64,000 bases of DNA from Lachnospiraceae bacterium (GTDB taxonomy: Bacteria; Bacillota; Clostridia; Lachnospirales; Lachnospiraceae), in NCBI GenBank assembly GCA_024695665.1, contig JAILHT010000057.1, forward strand, positions 1-64,000, in the 5' to 3' direction. Position numbers and translations under genes: made by a program. Shown piece after piece: positions 17,426-26,513 of this stretch (position 1 is its first letter; each line of letters starts with the position of its first letter). Under the pieces are notes generated by a model. It searched no databases. It had not been told where the DNA came from and saw only the letters and a list, made by a program, of their open reading frames with translations.

Positions 17426-17454
17426 ACAGACCGGTGCCCTTATGGGTTGTCTGT
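17426..17454 (+). promoter_or_regulatory. Hairpin in the rpsB leader
   Basis: ACAGAC/GTCTGT forms the outer stem, and GCCC/GGGT with a TTAT loop forms the inner stem, separated by a small internal loop. It lies in the untranslated leader, about 40 bases before the start codon. It may be an autoregulatory site for S2, but no known leader family was recognised. Confidence 0.5.
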
Positions 17455-17497
17455 GAAAGGAAACATATGGAAGAAAAACCAAATGGAGGAAAGAAAA

Positions 17498-18223
17498 ATG
17501 AGTGTTATTTCAATGAAACAGTTACTTGAAGCAGGTGTTCATTTCGGACATCAGACCAGAAGATGGAACCCTAAGATGGCTCCGTACATCTATACAGAGA
17601 GAAACGGTATCCATATCATCGATCTTCAGAAGTCTGTAGGAATGGTTGACGATGCTTACAATGCAATCGCTGACATCGCTGCTAACGGCGGAAAGATTCT
17701 TTTCGTAGGAACAAAGAAGCAGGCACAGGATGCTATCAAGGCAGAGGCAGAGCGTTGTGGAATGTTCTATGTGAACGAGAGATGGCTCGGAGGAATGCTC
17801 ACAAACTGGAAAACTGTTGAGACACGTATTGAGAGATTGAAAGCTATCGAGACAATGTCAGAGGATGGAACATTTGATGTTCTTCCTAAGAAAGAAGTTA
17901 TCGCTATAAAGAAGGAGTGGGAGAAACTCGAGAAGAACCTTGGTGGAATCAAGGAGATGGGTGGAGTGCCTGATGCAATCTTTATCGTAGATCCAAAGAA
18001 GGAGAGAATCTGTGTACAGGAGGCTCAGTCACTTGGAATCACTCTTATCGGAATCTCAGATACAAACTGCGATCCAGAGGAACTTGACTATGTAATTCCT
18101 GGAAATGATGATGCTATCCGTGCAGTAAAACTTATTGTTTCTAAGATGGCAGATGCTGTTATCGAAGCAAATCAGGGAACTGTTGAAGCTGATGAAGCAG
18201 TAGAGGAAGCTGAAGAGGCTTAA
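17498..18223 (+). CDS. rpsB: 30S ribosomal protein S2
   Basis: This 241-residue protein starts [20 protein letters not shown], the S2 family start. Typical motifs are [19 protein letters not shown] and the [10 protein letters not shown] loop near residue 90. The ATG at 17498 is seven bases after GGAGGA. An in-frame ATG 81 bases earlier lacks a ribosome site and would add a non-family N-terminus. The protein ends in an acidic tail. It is paired with tsf as in most bacteria. Confidence 0.97.
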   Translation: MSVISMKQLLEAGVHFGHQTRRWNPKMAPYIYTERNGIHIIDLQKSVGMVDDAYNAIADIAANGGKILFVGTKKQAQDAIKAEAERCGMFYVNERWLGGMLTNWKTVETRIERLKAIETMSEDGTFDVLPKKEVIAIKKEWEKLEKNLGGIKEMGGVPDAIFIVDPKKERICVQEAQSLGITLIGISDTNCDPEELDYVIPGNDDAIRAVKLIVSKMADAVIEANQGTVEADEAVEEAEEA

Positions 18224-18264
18224 TATTGGTATCAAAAAATAATTCTTAAGTGGAGGATATTACG

Positions 18265-19200
18265 ATGGCTATTACAGCAGCTATGGTTAAAGAACTGCGT
18301 GAGATGACCGGCGCAGGTATGATGGATTGCAAAAAGGCATTAAATGAGACAAACGGAAACATGGATGAGGCTGTTGAGTTCCTTAGAAAGAACGGACAGG
18401 CTAAGGCTGAGAAGAAGGCTTCAAGAATTGCTGCAGAGGGAATCTGTGCAGTAGTTACCGATGGAGACAAGAAGGCAGCTGTTGTTGAAGTTAACTCTGA
18501 GACAGACTTTGTTGCCAAGAATGAGAAGTTCCAGGCATTTGTAAGCAAGATTGCAGATCAGGCACTTAATTCAAGTGCGGCTGATATGGATGCATTTATG
18601 GCTGAAGATTATAAGGCTGAGTCAGGAAAGACAGTTAAGGATGCTCTTGTAGAGCAGGTTGCTGTTATCGGAGAGAACCTTACAATCAGACGTTTCGAAA
18701 AAGTTACTGCTGACAACGGATGTGTAGTTTCTTACGTACATGGTGGCGGAAGAATCGCTGTTATCGTTAAAGCAACTACAGATGTTGTAAATGATGCTGT
18801 TAAGGAAGCCCTTACAAACATCGCTATGCAGATTGCTGCTCTTAATCCAAAGTATGTTGACCGTTCAGAAGTAAGCGATGATTATATCGCTCATGAGAAA
18901 GAGATTCTTCTTGCTCAGATTCAGAACGATCCTAAGGAGTCACAGAAGCCTGAGAAGGTTATCAACGGTATGATTGAAGGCCGTATCAACAAAGAGCTTA
19001 AAGATATCTGCCTTGTAGATCAGGTTTATGTAAAGGCTGAGGATGGAAAACAGTCTGTAGGAAAATATCTTGATCAGGTTTCAAAAGAAGTAGGTACAAA
19101 GGTTTCTGTAGATTGTTTTGTACGTTACGAGACAGGTGAAGGCCTTGAGAAGAGAGTAGACGATTTCGCAGCTGAGGTTGCAGCTCAGGCTAACGCATAA
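18265..19200 (+). CDS. tsf: Elongation factor Ts
   Basis: This 311-residue protein starts MAITAAMVKELREMTGAGMM, the EF-Ts UBA-like domain. It contains the TDF(V) motif (NSETDFVAKNE) that contacts EF-Tu, and two further core domains. EF-Ts exchanges GDP on EF-Tu. The ATG at 18265 is eight bases after GGAGG. An upstream in-frame GTG at 18250 is ignored because it precedes that site. The gene ends just before a strong terminator. Confidence 0.97.
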   Translation: MAITAAMVKELREMTGAGMMDCKKALNETNGNMDEAVEFLRKNGQAKAEKKASRIAAEGICAVVTDGDKKAAVVEVNSETDFVAKNEKFQAFVSKIADQALNSSAADMDAFMAEDYKAESGKTVKDALVEQVAVIGENLTIRRFEKVTADNGCVVSYVHGGGRIAVIVKATTDVVNDAVKEALTNIAMQIAALNPKYVDRSEVSDDYIAHEKEILLAQIQNDPKESQKPEKVINGMIEGRINKELKDICLVDQVYVKAEDGKQSVGKYLDQVSKEVGTKVSVDCFVRYETGEGLEKRVDDFAAEVAAQANA

Positions 19201-19219
19201 TTTATCTATGAATAATTAA

Positions 19220-19254
19220 CAGAGGATTATGAAATGTAATCCTCTGTTTTTTTT
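19220..19254 (+). terminator. Intrinsic terminator after tsf
   Basis: A ten-pair stem CAGAGGATTA/TAATCCTCTG with a seven-base loop is followed by eight T. It ends the rpsB-tsf transcript and separates it from the envelope genes that follow. Confidence 0.95.
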
Positions 19255-19281
19255 ATTCTCTATTGTTAGAACAGGCAAAAT

Positions 19282-19310
19282 TTGATATTCTATTAAAGAT
19301 TGGATATTGT
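19282..19310 (+). promoter_or_regulatory. Putative promoter for the lipoprotein-deacetylase-bactofilin group
   Basis: TTGATA at 19282-19287 and TATTGT at 19305-19310 have a 17-base spacer. They lie between the tsf terminator and the lipoprotein gene. The -10 is imperfect. Confidence 0.45.
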
Positions 19311-19343
19311 GCGTAATTTTGTCCGGTCAAATGGAGGAATTGA

Positions 19344-20510
19344 ATGAGAAAACGATTATTATTACTGGTTGGAATATTAACACTTGGTATGTCCGCCACG
19401 GCTTGCACGGGCGCTAAAGAGAATGCTTCGGGATCGGAAACGGAGACTACCGAATCAGATGATGAAGAGGAAGAACTCTCAGAAGTAGTAGATATAGATG
19501 CTGATGCGGTATTGGATTTTGAACCGTCTAAGTATGTAACATTGGGAGAATATACAAATCTTGAGGTTGATTATGTCACTCCGACCGTAACAGATGAAGA
19601 AGTCAGCGAGGAAGCGTCATATTTAGTTACAGACAATCTTACATACGAAGCAAAGGATGATGCTTGCGAATCGGGTGATCAGGTTACTATATCCTACACC
19701 GGTACGATAGATGGCGAGGAGTTCGATGGAGGATCGGATGAGGATTATAGTTTTGTACTTGGTGAAGGAGAATTCTTAGATGAATTTGAGGCCGGAATAA
19801 TTGGACTTAAAGCCGGAGAAAGCAATACTGTTACTTTTACTTTCCCGGAAGATTATTACGAGGAATTGGCCGGACAGGAAGTTACTTTTGAGATTACCGT
19901 CAGTGAGGTATGCAGCGTAATCACACCTGAGTACAATGATGAACTTGTAGCTTCTGCGACGGATTATTCTACTGTTGAAGAATATGAGGAATCAATAAGA
20001 GAGAGCCTTCTTGAGGATGCCAAAACCACATCGGACGATCAATGCGGTGAAGACGTACTTGCATTGGCTATTTCGAATGCAACTTTTAATTCATATCCGG
20101 AGGATCTTTTGTCCGCCTGCTATTCATCAACATATGCAACTTATGAATCATATGCCGAAATGTTTGGAATGGAGATGGATGAATTTATAGAGTCATTTGT
20201 CGGCGGAAGCGAAAGCGGTGTTATGGATGAGGCTACCGAGTGGGCAAAAGAGATAGTATTCTTAAAAGCTGTAGGTGAGGAATGCGGAATCGACTTTGAT
20301 GCGGCTTTTGATGAGCAAGTAGAAGAACAGGCTGAAGAATATGAATATGATTCAGTTGATGAGTTTTTGAACGACTACGGAAAATTCGATATTTATGTAA
20401 ATATAATGCGTGAAACAGTTATGGATAAGATTCTTGAATCAGCTGTCATTACAGAGGTATCAGAGGAAGAGTATTACGGCGAAGACGACGAAGATGTGGA
20501 AATCGAATAA
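19344..20510 (+). CDS. Trigger-factor-like FKBP lipoprotein (extracytoplasmic prolyl isomerase/foldase)
   Basis: This 388-residue protein has a lipoprotein signal peptide ending at Cys21 (SATAC). An acidic linker follows, then a KYVTLGEYTNLEV lead-in, an FKBP domain (about residues 110-195, with SYTGTIDGEEFDGG and EAGIIGLKAGE) and a helical trigger-factor C-terminal-like region. It should sit on the outer face of the membrane and help fold exported proteins, comparable in role to PrsA though of a different family. Cytoplasmic trigger factor is excluded by the lipobox and the lack of the ribosome-binding domain. It is very acidic overall. Confidence 0.85.
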   Translation: MRKRLLLLVGILTLGMSATACTGAKENASGSETETTESDDEEEELSEVVDIDADAVLDFEPSKYVTLGEYTNLEVDYVTPTVTDEEVSEEASYLVTDNLTYEAKDDACESGDQVTISYTGTIDGEEFDGGSDEDYSFVLGEGEFLDEFEAGIIGLKAGESNTVTFTFPEDYYEELAGQEVTFEITVSEVCSVITPEYNDELVASATDYSTVEEYEESIRESLLEDAKTTSDDQCGEDVLALAISNATFNSYPEDLLSACYSSTYATYESYAEMFGMEMDEFIESFVGGSESGVMDEATEWAKEIVFLKAVGEECGIDFDAAFDEQVEEQAEEYEYDSVDEFLNDYGKFDIYVNIMRETVMDKILESAVITEVSEEEYYGEDDEDVEIE

Positions 20511-20543
20511 ACTGTTCTAAAACATTTGGAAAAGATTGGTTTT

Positions 20544-21512
20544 ATGAGTACTAGAAATGAGACTTTAACTAAAAACAAGAAGCGGCGAGCCCGCGTTACA
20601 AGAATTAAAGTAGGCATCATCCTTACTTTATTTCTTTGGATGATAATCTCGGTTGTTTCAATTGTATATTTGTTTGTCAAAGTACATAATATGCAGCTTC
20701 AACTGGATTATCTTATGGAGCATTTTACCGTATCAGAGTCTGGTGAAGACATCGGCGAAATATCGGAAGAAGCGGATACAGAGGTTTCTTACAATACGGA
20801 TATAGACGAGTCAATAGAGGAAGATTATCCGATAGCTAATGCTGTTGGATTTTCAGACAATCTTGCATCTGAAGGGGATACGCTTAAAGCTTATCTCACC
20901 TTTGATGACGGACCAAGTAACAATACTGCTGAGATTCTTGATATTTTAAAGGAATACGATGTCAAGGCAACATTTTTTGTCATCGGTCAGGAGGATGAAC
21001 AGTCAAAGGCTTTATATCAGAGAATAGTTGATGAGGGACATACGCTTGCAATGCATTCGTATTCGCACAAATATTCCGAACTCTATAGTTCGGTTGAGGC
21101 ATTTGAGGAAGATTTCTCAAAGATACAAAATCTTTTGTATGATGTCACCGGAGAGGAGTGCCTGTATTACAGATTTCCGGGTGGTAGTTCAAATCAGGTA
21201 AACAATGATGATATGGCGGAATGCATATCATTTTTGAATTCACAGGGTATTACATACTTTGACTGGAATGTTTCAAATGGTGATGCAACATCTCAGGTTT
21301 ATACATCGGAAGAACTGGTTGAAAATGTTATGAAGGATGTTGTAAAATATAAGACGTCCATAGTTCTGATGCATGATACTTCCGAGAAAGAAAAGACAGT
21401 GCAATCATTAAGGACATTGATTGAAAGGTTGAAGGCCGAAAATATCGAAATTCTGCCAATCGATGAAAATACAACTGTTATACAGCATATAGCTGCTAAC
21501 AGTGTCGAATAA
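20544..21512 (+). CDS. Membrane-anchored polysaccharide deacetylase (PgdA/NodB family)
   Basis: The protein has a Lys/Arg-rich cytoplasmic start, one membrane helix (about residues 21-45), an acidic linker and an extracellular NodB domain. The NodB motifs are intact: TFDDGP (catalytic and metal Asp), MHSYSH (metal His pair), RFPGGSSN and LMHDT. Likely reactions are N-deacetylation of peptidoglycan GlcNAc or deacetylation of another wall glycan. I use ATG at 20544, nine bases after GGAAAAG. A TTG at 20526 is in frame but unsupported. The gene overlaps nothing and is 13 bases upstream of the bactofilin gene. Confidence 0.88.
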   Translation: MSTRNETLTKNKKRRARVTRIKVGIILTLFLWMIISVVSIVYLFVKVHNMQLQLDYLMEHFTVSESGEDIGEISEEADTEVSYNTDIDESIEEDYPIANAVGFSDNLASEGDTLKAYLTFDDGPSNNTAEILDILKEYDVKATFFVIGQEDEQSKALYQRIVDEGHTLAMHSYSHKYSELYSSVEAFEEDFSKIQNLLYDVTGEECLYYRFPGGSSNQVNNDDMAECISFLNSQGITYFDWNVSNGDATSQVYTSEELVENVMKDVVKYKTSIVLMHDTSEKEKTVQSLRTLIERLKAENIEILPIDENTTVIQHIAANSVE

Positions 21513-21525
21513 TACAGGAGGAAAT

Positions 21526-22512
21526 ATGGGTTTTTTAAAAGAGTTTAAAGAAGATTTTTCTCAGGCTGTAAATGAACTCATGCCGGGCGCAGACGAAGAG
21601 CTGGAAGATGATGACATGGTTGTAAATACACTTGACGAAGAATTGGACACAGAGGCTGAAATGTCCAAACTCGACGGACTTTTAGAGGATGTGACCGAGG
21701 AGGAGTTTGAGCAAGCCAAAAAAGAAGCGGATGAGCTTGTTTTGGAGGATAATGTTCAAAAGGCGAAAGAGGAAGCTCCTGCTGTCGAAGAAGAAATTGC
21801 AGAACCTGCACAGGAAGAAGTTGTACCTGATGAGGACGATCTGAGAGAAACTGTCAACGAGGAAGAAAATGTTGAAGCTATATCAGAGGAAGAAGAGGAT
21901 TCCGTAGAGGCGGAATTTGAAAAGGAATTAATTGCGGAGGAAACTATGATGAGTGAAGAAGTAAAAGTAGAAGATGAATTGACTGAGGATGTTGTCGAGG
22001 AGATGACATCTGCAGGTTTTGATGAGGAGCCGGTAAATGATGCAAATGAAATTGCGGATGAAGTTACCGTTATAACAGAAGGAACTGCTATCACCGGTGA
22101 TATAGCTGCAAAAGGTTCTATCGATATCCAGGGTAAGATTAATGGAAATGTTTCATGTAACGGAAAGCTTGTTGTTACCGGAACACTTGAGGGAGATAGC
22201 CATTCTTCGGAATTCTTTGCCGACGCTGCCCATGTTATCGGAGAAGTTAACAGTACCGGTACGGTTAAGATCGGAATCGGATCAGTTGTAATCGGAAATA
22301 TTACAGCTTCTTCTGCAGTTATAGCCGGAGCTATCAAAGGCGATATAGATGTTCACGGACCTATCGTTGTAGATACATCCGCTGTAGTTATGGGTAATAT
22401 CAAATCACGTTCAGTACAGATCAACAACGGTGCCGTTATTGAAGGTTTCTGTTCACAGAGTTATGCTGACATTGATGTCAAAGGACTTTTTGAAACAGAG
22501 AAAGGAAAATAA
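21526..22512 (+). CDS. Bactofilin-type polymer-forming cytoskeletal protein with long acidic N-terminus
   Basis: The C-terminal part (about residues 178-320) is a bactofilin beta-helix core, with regularly spaced hydrophobic/Gly turns such as GDIAAKGSIDIQGKINGNV and GNITASSAVIAGAIKGDI. The first 20 residues (MGFLKEFKEDFSQAVNELM) could form an amphipathic helix, and the following 150 residues are Glu/Asp-rich and likely disordered. Bactofilins self-assemble into filaments at the membrane and often position wall enzymes. The neighbour is a wall deacetylase. ATG at 21526 follows AGGAGG. Confidence 0.88.
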   Translation: MGFLKEFKEDFSQAVNELMPGADEELEDDDMVVNTLDEELDTEAEMSKLDGLLEDVTEEEFEQAKKEADELVLEDNVQKAKEEAPAVEEEIAEPAQEEVVPDEDDLRETVNEEENVEAISEEEEDSVEAEFEKELIAEETMMSEEVKVEDELTEDVVEEMTSAGFDEEPVNDANEIADEVTVITEGTAITGDIAAKGSIDIQGKINGNVSCNGKLVVTGTLEGDSHSSEFFADAAHVIGEVNSTGTVKIGIGSVVIGNITASSAVIAGAIKGDIDVHGPIVVDTSAVVMGNIKSRSVQINNGAVIEGFCSQSYADIDVKGLFETEKGK

Positions 22513-22517
22513 TAGAT

Positions 22518-23213
22518 ATGAAAAGAGTGCTGTTAAAACTTAGCGGAGAAGCTCTTGCAGGTGATAAGAAGACCGGTTTTGATGAAGCTACCGTAAAAAA
22601 AGTGGCTCTTCAGGTCAAGAAACTTGTGGACAGCGATGTTCAGGTAGGCATTGTTATAGGAGGAGGAAACTTCTGGAGAGGGAGATCCTCAGAGAATATT
22701 GACAGAACAAAAGCAGATCAGATTGGTATGCTTGCAACGGTTATGAACTGTATATATGTTTCTGAAATTTTTAGATCCTGCGGTATGATGACAAATATCC
22801 TCACTCCTTTTGAGTGTGGATCTATGACTAAGCTTTTCTCAAAGGACAGAGCGAATAAATATTTCGACAGAAATATGGTCGTATTTTTCGCCGGTGGAAC
22901 AGGACATCCGTATTTTTCAACAGATACAGCTACGGTTCTCAGAGCAATCGAGATTGAGGCAGATGCCATACTTTTGGCAAAAGCTGTAGATGGAGTTTAT
23001 GACAGCGATCCAAAGATCAATCCGAATGCTGTAAGATATGATGAAATCTCAATTGATGATGTTATCGCTCAGAATCTTGCAGTAGTCGATATGACTGCTT
23101 CAATCCTTTTAAGAGAGAACAAGATACCTATGTATGTTTTCGCTCTGAATGAGGAGGATAGCATAAATAAGGCCATAAGCGGCAAATTTAACGGAACAAT
23201 AGTTACCGTTTAA
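22518..23213 (+). CDS. pyrH: Uridylate kinase (UMP kinase)
   Basis: This 231-residue amino-acid-kinase-fold enzyme has KLSGEALAGD at the N-terminus, GIVIGGGNFWRG in the phosphate loop region and TGHPYFSTDTAT in the family signature. It phosphorylates UMP to UDP for nucleotide and wall-precursor synthesis. It starts five bases after the bactofilin stop codon region. It is normally next to tsf, so an envelope group has been inserted here. Followed by frr as usual. Confidence 0.97.
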   Translation: MKRVLLKLSGEALAGDKKTGFDEATVKKVALQVKKLVDSDVQVGIVIGGGNFWRGRSSENIDRTKADQIGMLATVMNCIYVSEIFRSCGMMTNILTPFECGSMTKLFSKDRANKYFDRNMVVFFAGGTGHPYFSTDTATVLRAIEIEADAILLAKAVDGVYDSDPKINPNAVRYDEISIDDVIAQNLAVVDMTASILLRENKIPMYVFALNEEDSINKAISGKFNGTIVTV

Positions 23214-23229
23214 ACGGGAGGATATAAAT

Positions 23230-23781
23230 ATGGACGAGAGATTGAAAGTCTATGATGACAAGATGCACAAAACATTACATGCACTTGATGAAGAACTTGC
23301 AGCTATTAGAGCCGGTAGAGCTAATCCGCATGTTCTTGATAAGATTAAGGTTGATTATTACGGAGCACCAACACCATTACAGTCAGTTGCGAATGTAAGC
23401 GTTCCTGAACCTAGAATGATTCAGATTCAGCCTTGGGAAGCTACTCTCGTCAAGGAGATATGCAAGGCTATCCAGACATCTGATGTCGGAATCAATCCTA
23501 CGACAGACGGTAAAGTTATTCGTTTGGTTTTCCCGGAGATGACAGAGGATCGAAGAAAAGAACTTGCAAAAGATGTAAAGAAGAAAGGCGAAGCATCTAA
23601 GGTTGCTATAAGAAATATCAGAAGAGACGCAATTGATGCATTCAAGAAACTTTCCAAATCAGATATCTCCGAAGATGAGATAAAAGATCTTGAGGATGAT
23701 ACACAGAAACTTACGGACAAATGTGTTGCGGAAGTTGATAAAGCAGTTGACGCTAAGATTAAGGAAATCCTTACTGTTTAG
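23230..23781 (+). CDS. frr: Ribosome recycling factor
   Basis: This 183-residue protein has the full RRF pattern: AIRAGRANPHVLDKI, YYGAPTPLQSVANV, IQPWEATLVKEI and the Arg-rich KDVKKKGEASKVAIRNIRRD region. It splits ribosomes after termination together with EF-G. The length is exactly that of the family. It is followed by a hairpin with a weak T run, so transcription may partly stop before uppS. Confidence 0.97.
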   Translation: MDERLKVYDDKMHKTLHALDEELAAIRAGRANPHVLDKIKVDYYGAPTPLQSVANVSVPEPRMIQIQPWEATLVKEICKAIQTSDVGINPTTDGKVIRLVFPEMTEDRRKELAKDVKKKGEASKVAIRNIRRDAIDAFKKLSKSDISEDEIKDLEDDTQKLTDKCVAEVDKAVDAKIKEILTV

Positions 23782-23789
23782 TAAACATC

Positions 23790-23820
23790 GGGGACATGCA
23801 TAATTGTATGTCCCCATTAT
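23790..23820 (+). terminator. Possible partial terminator after frr
   Basis: GGGGACAT and ATGTCCCC form a stem that extends by three further pairs (one G-U) with a four-base loop. ATTATTTCATTT follows in place of a clean T run. It is probably an attenuating hairpin between frr and uppS. Confidence 0.6.
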
Positions 23821-23848
23821 TTCATTTATGACAAAAAGGAGTAAAATT

Positions 23849-24553
23849 ATGGTTCCAAACCATGTTGCAATAATACTCGACGGCAACGGCAGATGGGCAA
23901 AGAGCAAAGGAATGCCAAGAAACTTTGGACATACCAATGGGGCAAAAAATGTTGAGACTATAAGCAGAGCTGCCAGCAAATTGGGGATAAAATATTTAAC
24001 CCTTTATGCCTTTTCCACAGAAAACTGGAGCAGACCGGAAGCAGAGGTTTCTGCTCTTATGCTGTTATTTGAGGGATATTTAAAAAAATGCATAAAGGAT
24101 GCAAAAGAAAACAATATGAGGATTAGGTTCATAGGTGATATGGACGGGTATCCAAAGGCTTTAAAAGATATAGCATTAAAAGCTGTGGAGGAATCTGCAA
24201 TTTATGATGGCTTCAATTTGACTATTGCAATCAACTATGGCAGTCGAGATGAAATAGTCCGTGCTATGAAGAAAATGTATTCGGATATCGATGCCGGAAA
24301 GATTTCAAGAGATGATATCAGTGACAGTACATTTTCAAAATATCTCGATACTGCGGATATTCCGGATCCTGATTTACTTATCAGAACGAGCGGAGAGCAG
24401 AGATTGTCCAATTATCTTTTGTGGCAGCTTGCTTACAGTGAGTTTTATTTTACGGATGTGCCTTGGCCGGAATTTGACGAGGAAGAATTAAAAAAAGCCG
24501 TAAGTGCTTATGAAAAAAGGGACAGAAGATACGGTGGCCTGAAGGAGGAGTAA
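23849..24553 (+). CDS. uppS: Isoprenyl (undecaprenyl) diphosphate synthase
   Basis: This 234-residue cis-prenyltransferase has the catalytic ILDGNGRWAKSKG motif, NFGHTNGAK, LTLYAFSTENW and the C-terminal RTSGEQRLSNYLLWQ motif. It makes undecaprenyl diphosphate, the lipid carrier for wall synthesis, from isoprenoid units supplied by dxr and ispG in the same operon. ATG at 23849 follows AAGGAG by seven bases. Earlier in-frame ATGs lie inside or next to the frr hairpin. Confidence 0.96.
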   Translation: MVPNHVAIILDGNGRWAKSKGMPRNFGHTNGAKNVETISRAASKLGIKYLTLYAFSTENWSRPEAEVSALMLLFEGYLKKCIKDAKENNMRIRFIGDMDGYPKALKDIALKAVEESAIYDGFNLTIAINYGSRDEIVRAMKKMYSDIDAGKISRDDISDSTFSKYLDTADIPDPDLLIRTSGEQRLSNYLLWQLAYSEFYFTDVPWPEFDEEELKKAVSAYEKRDRRYGGLKEE

Positions 24554-24557
24554 AGAC

Positions 24558-25367
24558 TTGTTTAAGACACGACTTTTAAGTGGTGTAATTTTGGTTTTAC
24601 TTGCATTTATATTGATTATTCCCGGTGGAGAAATATTGGTTGTGTCAATGGGGATTATTTCTTTAATCGGAATGTATGAGCTCTACAGAGTGGTGCAGAT
24701 TGAAAAGAAGGCACCTGCGATTATGGCCTATATACTGGCTATTATATATTATCTTAATCTTTATTTCAATATATTTGACAGTGAGATGATATTTGCAATA
24801 ATTTGCATTGTATTTTTGATGGCGGTTTATGTATTTACTTACCCAAAATATTCCACAGAACAGATGGCTGTGACATTCTTTGGGATTTTTTATGTTGCCG
24901 TTATGCTTTCATATGTCTATCTTACAAGATGCATGAATGACGGATTGTATCTTGTTTGGTTGATTTTCCTTTGTTCATGGGGAGCGGACACAAGTGCCTA
25001 TTGTGTAGGGGTGTTGATAGGAAAGCATAAGATGTCACCAAAACTAAGTCCAAAAAAATCAATTGAGGGCGCAGTTGGCGGTATCGTGGGAACTATGATT
25101 TTTACATATATTTTTTTTATGGCATTTGGCGGAAAGATGGATATGCTCGAGGGAAATGATACGATTAAATTCGTTATAATATCCGGAGTATGTGCATTTG
25201 TCTCCATGATAGGTGATCTTACCGCATCTGCGATAAAGAGAAACTATGATATAAAAGATTATGGAACGCTTATTCCGGGACATGGTGGTATTCTTGACAG
25301 GTTTGACAGTGTCATATTTATTGCCCCTATTGTCTACTATTTGATTTATTATTCGGTTGGCAGGTAA
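24558..25367 (+). CDS. cdsA: Phosphatidate cytidylyltransferase CdsA
   Basis: This 269-residue polytopic membrane protein has about eight helices. It ends with the CdsA signature S-x-x-GDLTASAIKRNYDIKDYG followed by GHGGILDRFDS. It makes CDP-diacylglycerol for phospholipid synthesis. It starts at TTG, seven bases after a strong AAGGAGGAG. It follows uppS directly, as in most Firmicutes. Confidence 0.95.
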   Translation: MFKTRLLSGVILVLLAFILIIPGGEILVVSMGIISLIGMYELYRVVQIEKKAPAIMAYILAIIYYLNLYFNIFDSEMIFAIICIVFLMAVYVFTYPKYSTEQMAVTFFGIFYVAVMLSYVYLTRCMNDGLYLVWLIFLCSWGADTSAYCVGVLIGKHKMSPKLSPKKSIEGAVGGIVGTMIFTYIFFMAFGGKMDMLEGNDTIKFVIISGVCAFVSMIGDLTASAIKRNYDIKDYGTLIPGHGGILDRFDSVIFIAPIVYYLIYYSVGR

Positions 25368-25369
25368 AA

Positions 25370-26512
25370 ATGAAAAAGATATCAGTTTTAGGATCTACCG
25401 GTTCTATCGGTACACAGACACTTGATGTTGTAAGAGAACATAAAGATATAGAGATAGTTGCACTTTCAGCTGGAAGAAGCATTGATCTGCTTGAAAAGCA
25501 GGTCAGAGAGTTCAAACCAAAACTCGCTTGCCTTTGGAGAGAGGAAGATGCAAAAGATCTTAAGTTACGTTTAAAAGATATGGATATTAAGATCGCCTAC
25601 GGAATGGAAGGACTTATTGAGGCCGCTGTAATAGAGGAGGCGGATATTTTGGTTACCGCAATTGTCGGTATGCTTGGAATCCGACCGACTATTGCTGCTA
25701 TAAATGCGGGGAAGGATATTGCTCTCGCAAATAAGGAGACTCTTGTAACCGCTGGCCATATTATTATGCCACTTGCAAAGGAAAAAGGAGTAAAGATACT
25801 TCCTGTCGACAGTGAGCATTCAGCCATATTCCAGTCCTTGCAGGGCAATGAGCAAAATAAAATAAGAAAAATTATTTTGACTGCCTCAGGCGGACCTTTC
25901 AGAGGAAAAACCATAGATGAACTTAAGAATATTAGACCGGAGGATGCTCTAAAACATCCTAACTGGGTTATGGGAAGAAAAATAACCATTGATTCTTCTA
26001 CTATGGTTAATAAGGGCCTTGAGGTAATAGAGGCAAAATGGCTTTTTAATGTTGAGAGAGAACAGATACAGGTTACGGTACATCCGCAATCTGTTATTCA
26101 TTCTGCAGTTGAGTATGAAGATGGTGCGGTTATTGCTCAGTTAGGTACACCGGATATGAGATTGCCTATTCAGTATGCTCTTTATTATCCGAACAGAAGA
26201 ACTTTAAGCGGAGAACCATTGGATCTTTTTAAACTCAGAGATCTGTCGTTTTTTGAGCCGGATATTGAGACTTTCAGGGGATTGAAATTGGCATATAATG
26301 CAATAGATCGCGGAGGGAATATTCCTACAGCGTTCAATGCGGCAAACGAGTATGCTGTGGCAGCTTTCCTTGATAAAAAGATAAAATATCTTGATATAAT
26401 CGATATGATCGAAGCATCTATGGAGCATTGCGCATTTAAAGATAATCCAAGCGTGGAGGAAATTCTCGAAACCGAGGATAATACCTACGATTTTTTGAGG
26501 AGCAGGTGGTAA
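25370..26512 (+). CDS. dxr: 1-deoxy-D-xylulose 5-phosphate reductoisomerase
   Basis: This 380-residue enzyme has an N-terminal NADPH fold (GSTGSIGTQTLDVV), the metal and substrate motif DSEHSAIFQ and the central signature MGRKITIDSSTMVNKGLEVIEA-like segment near residue 205. It performs the first committed step of the MEP isoprenoid route. It is placed with uppS, cdsA and ispG, so precursor and carrier-lipid synthesis are co-expressed. Confidence 0.97.
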   Translation: MKKISVLGSTGSIGTQTLDVVREHKDIEIVALSAGRSIDLLEKQVREFKPKLACLWREEDAKDLKLRLKDMDIKIAYGMEGLIEAAVIEEADILVTAIVGMLGIRPTIAAINAGKDIALANKETLVTAGHIIMPLAKEKGVKILPVDSEHSAIFQSLQGNEQNKIRKIILTASGGPFRGKTIDELKNIRPEDALKHPNWVMGRKITIDSSTMVNKGLEVIEAKWLFNVEREQIQVTVHPQSVIHSAVEYEDGAVIAQLGTPDMRLPIQYALYYPNRRTLSGEPLDLFKLRDLSFFEPDIETFRGLKLAYNAIDRGGNIPTAFNAANEYAVAAFLDKKIKYLDIIDMIEASMEHCAFKDNPSVEEILETEDNTYDFLRSRW

Positions 26513-26513
26513 A

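Noticed and set aside
17417-17497. 27-residue N-terminal extension of S2
   Set aside because: It overlaps the leader hairpin, has no ribosome site and is unlike S2 family starts. ATG at 17498 follows GGAGGA.
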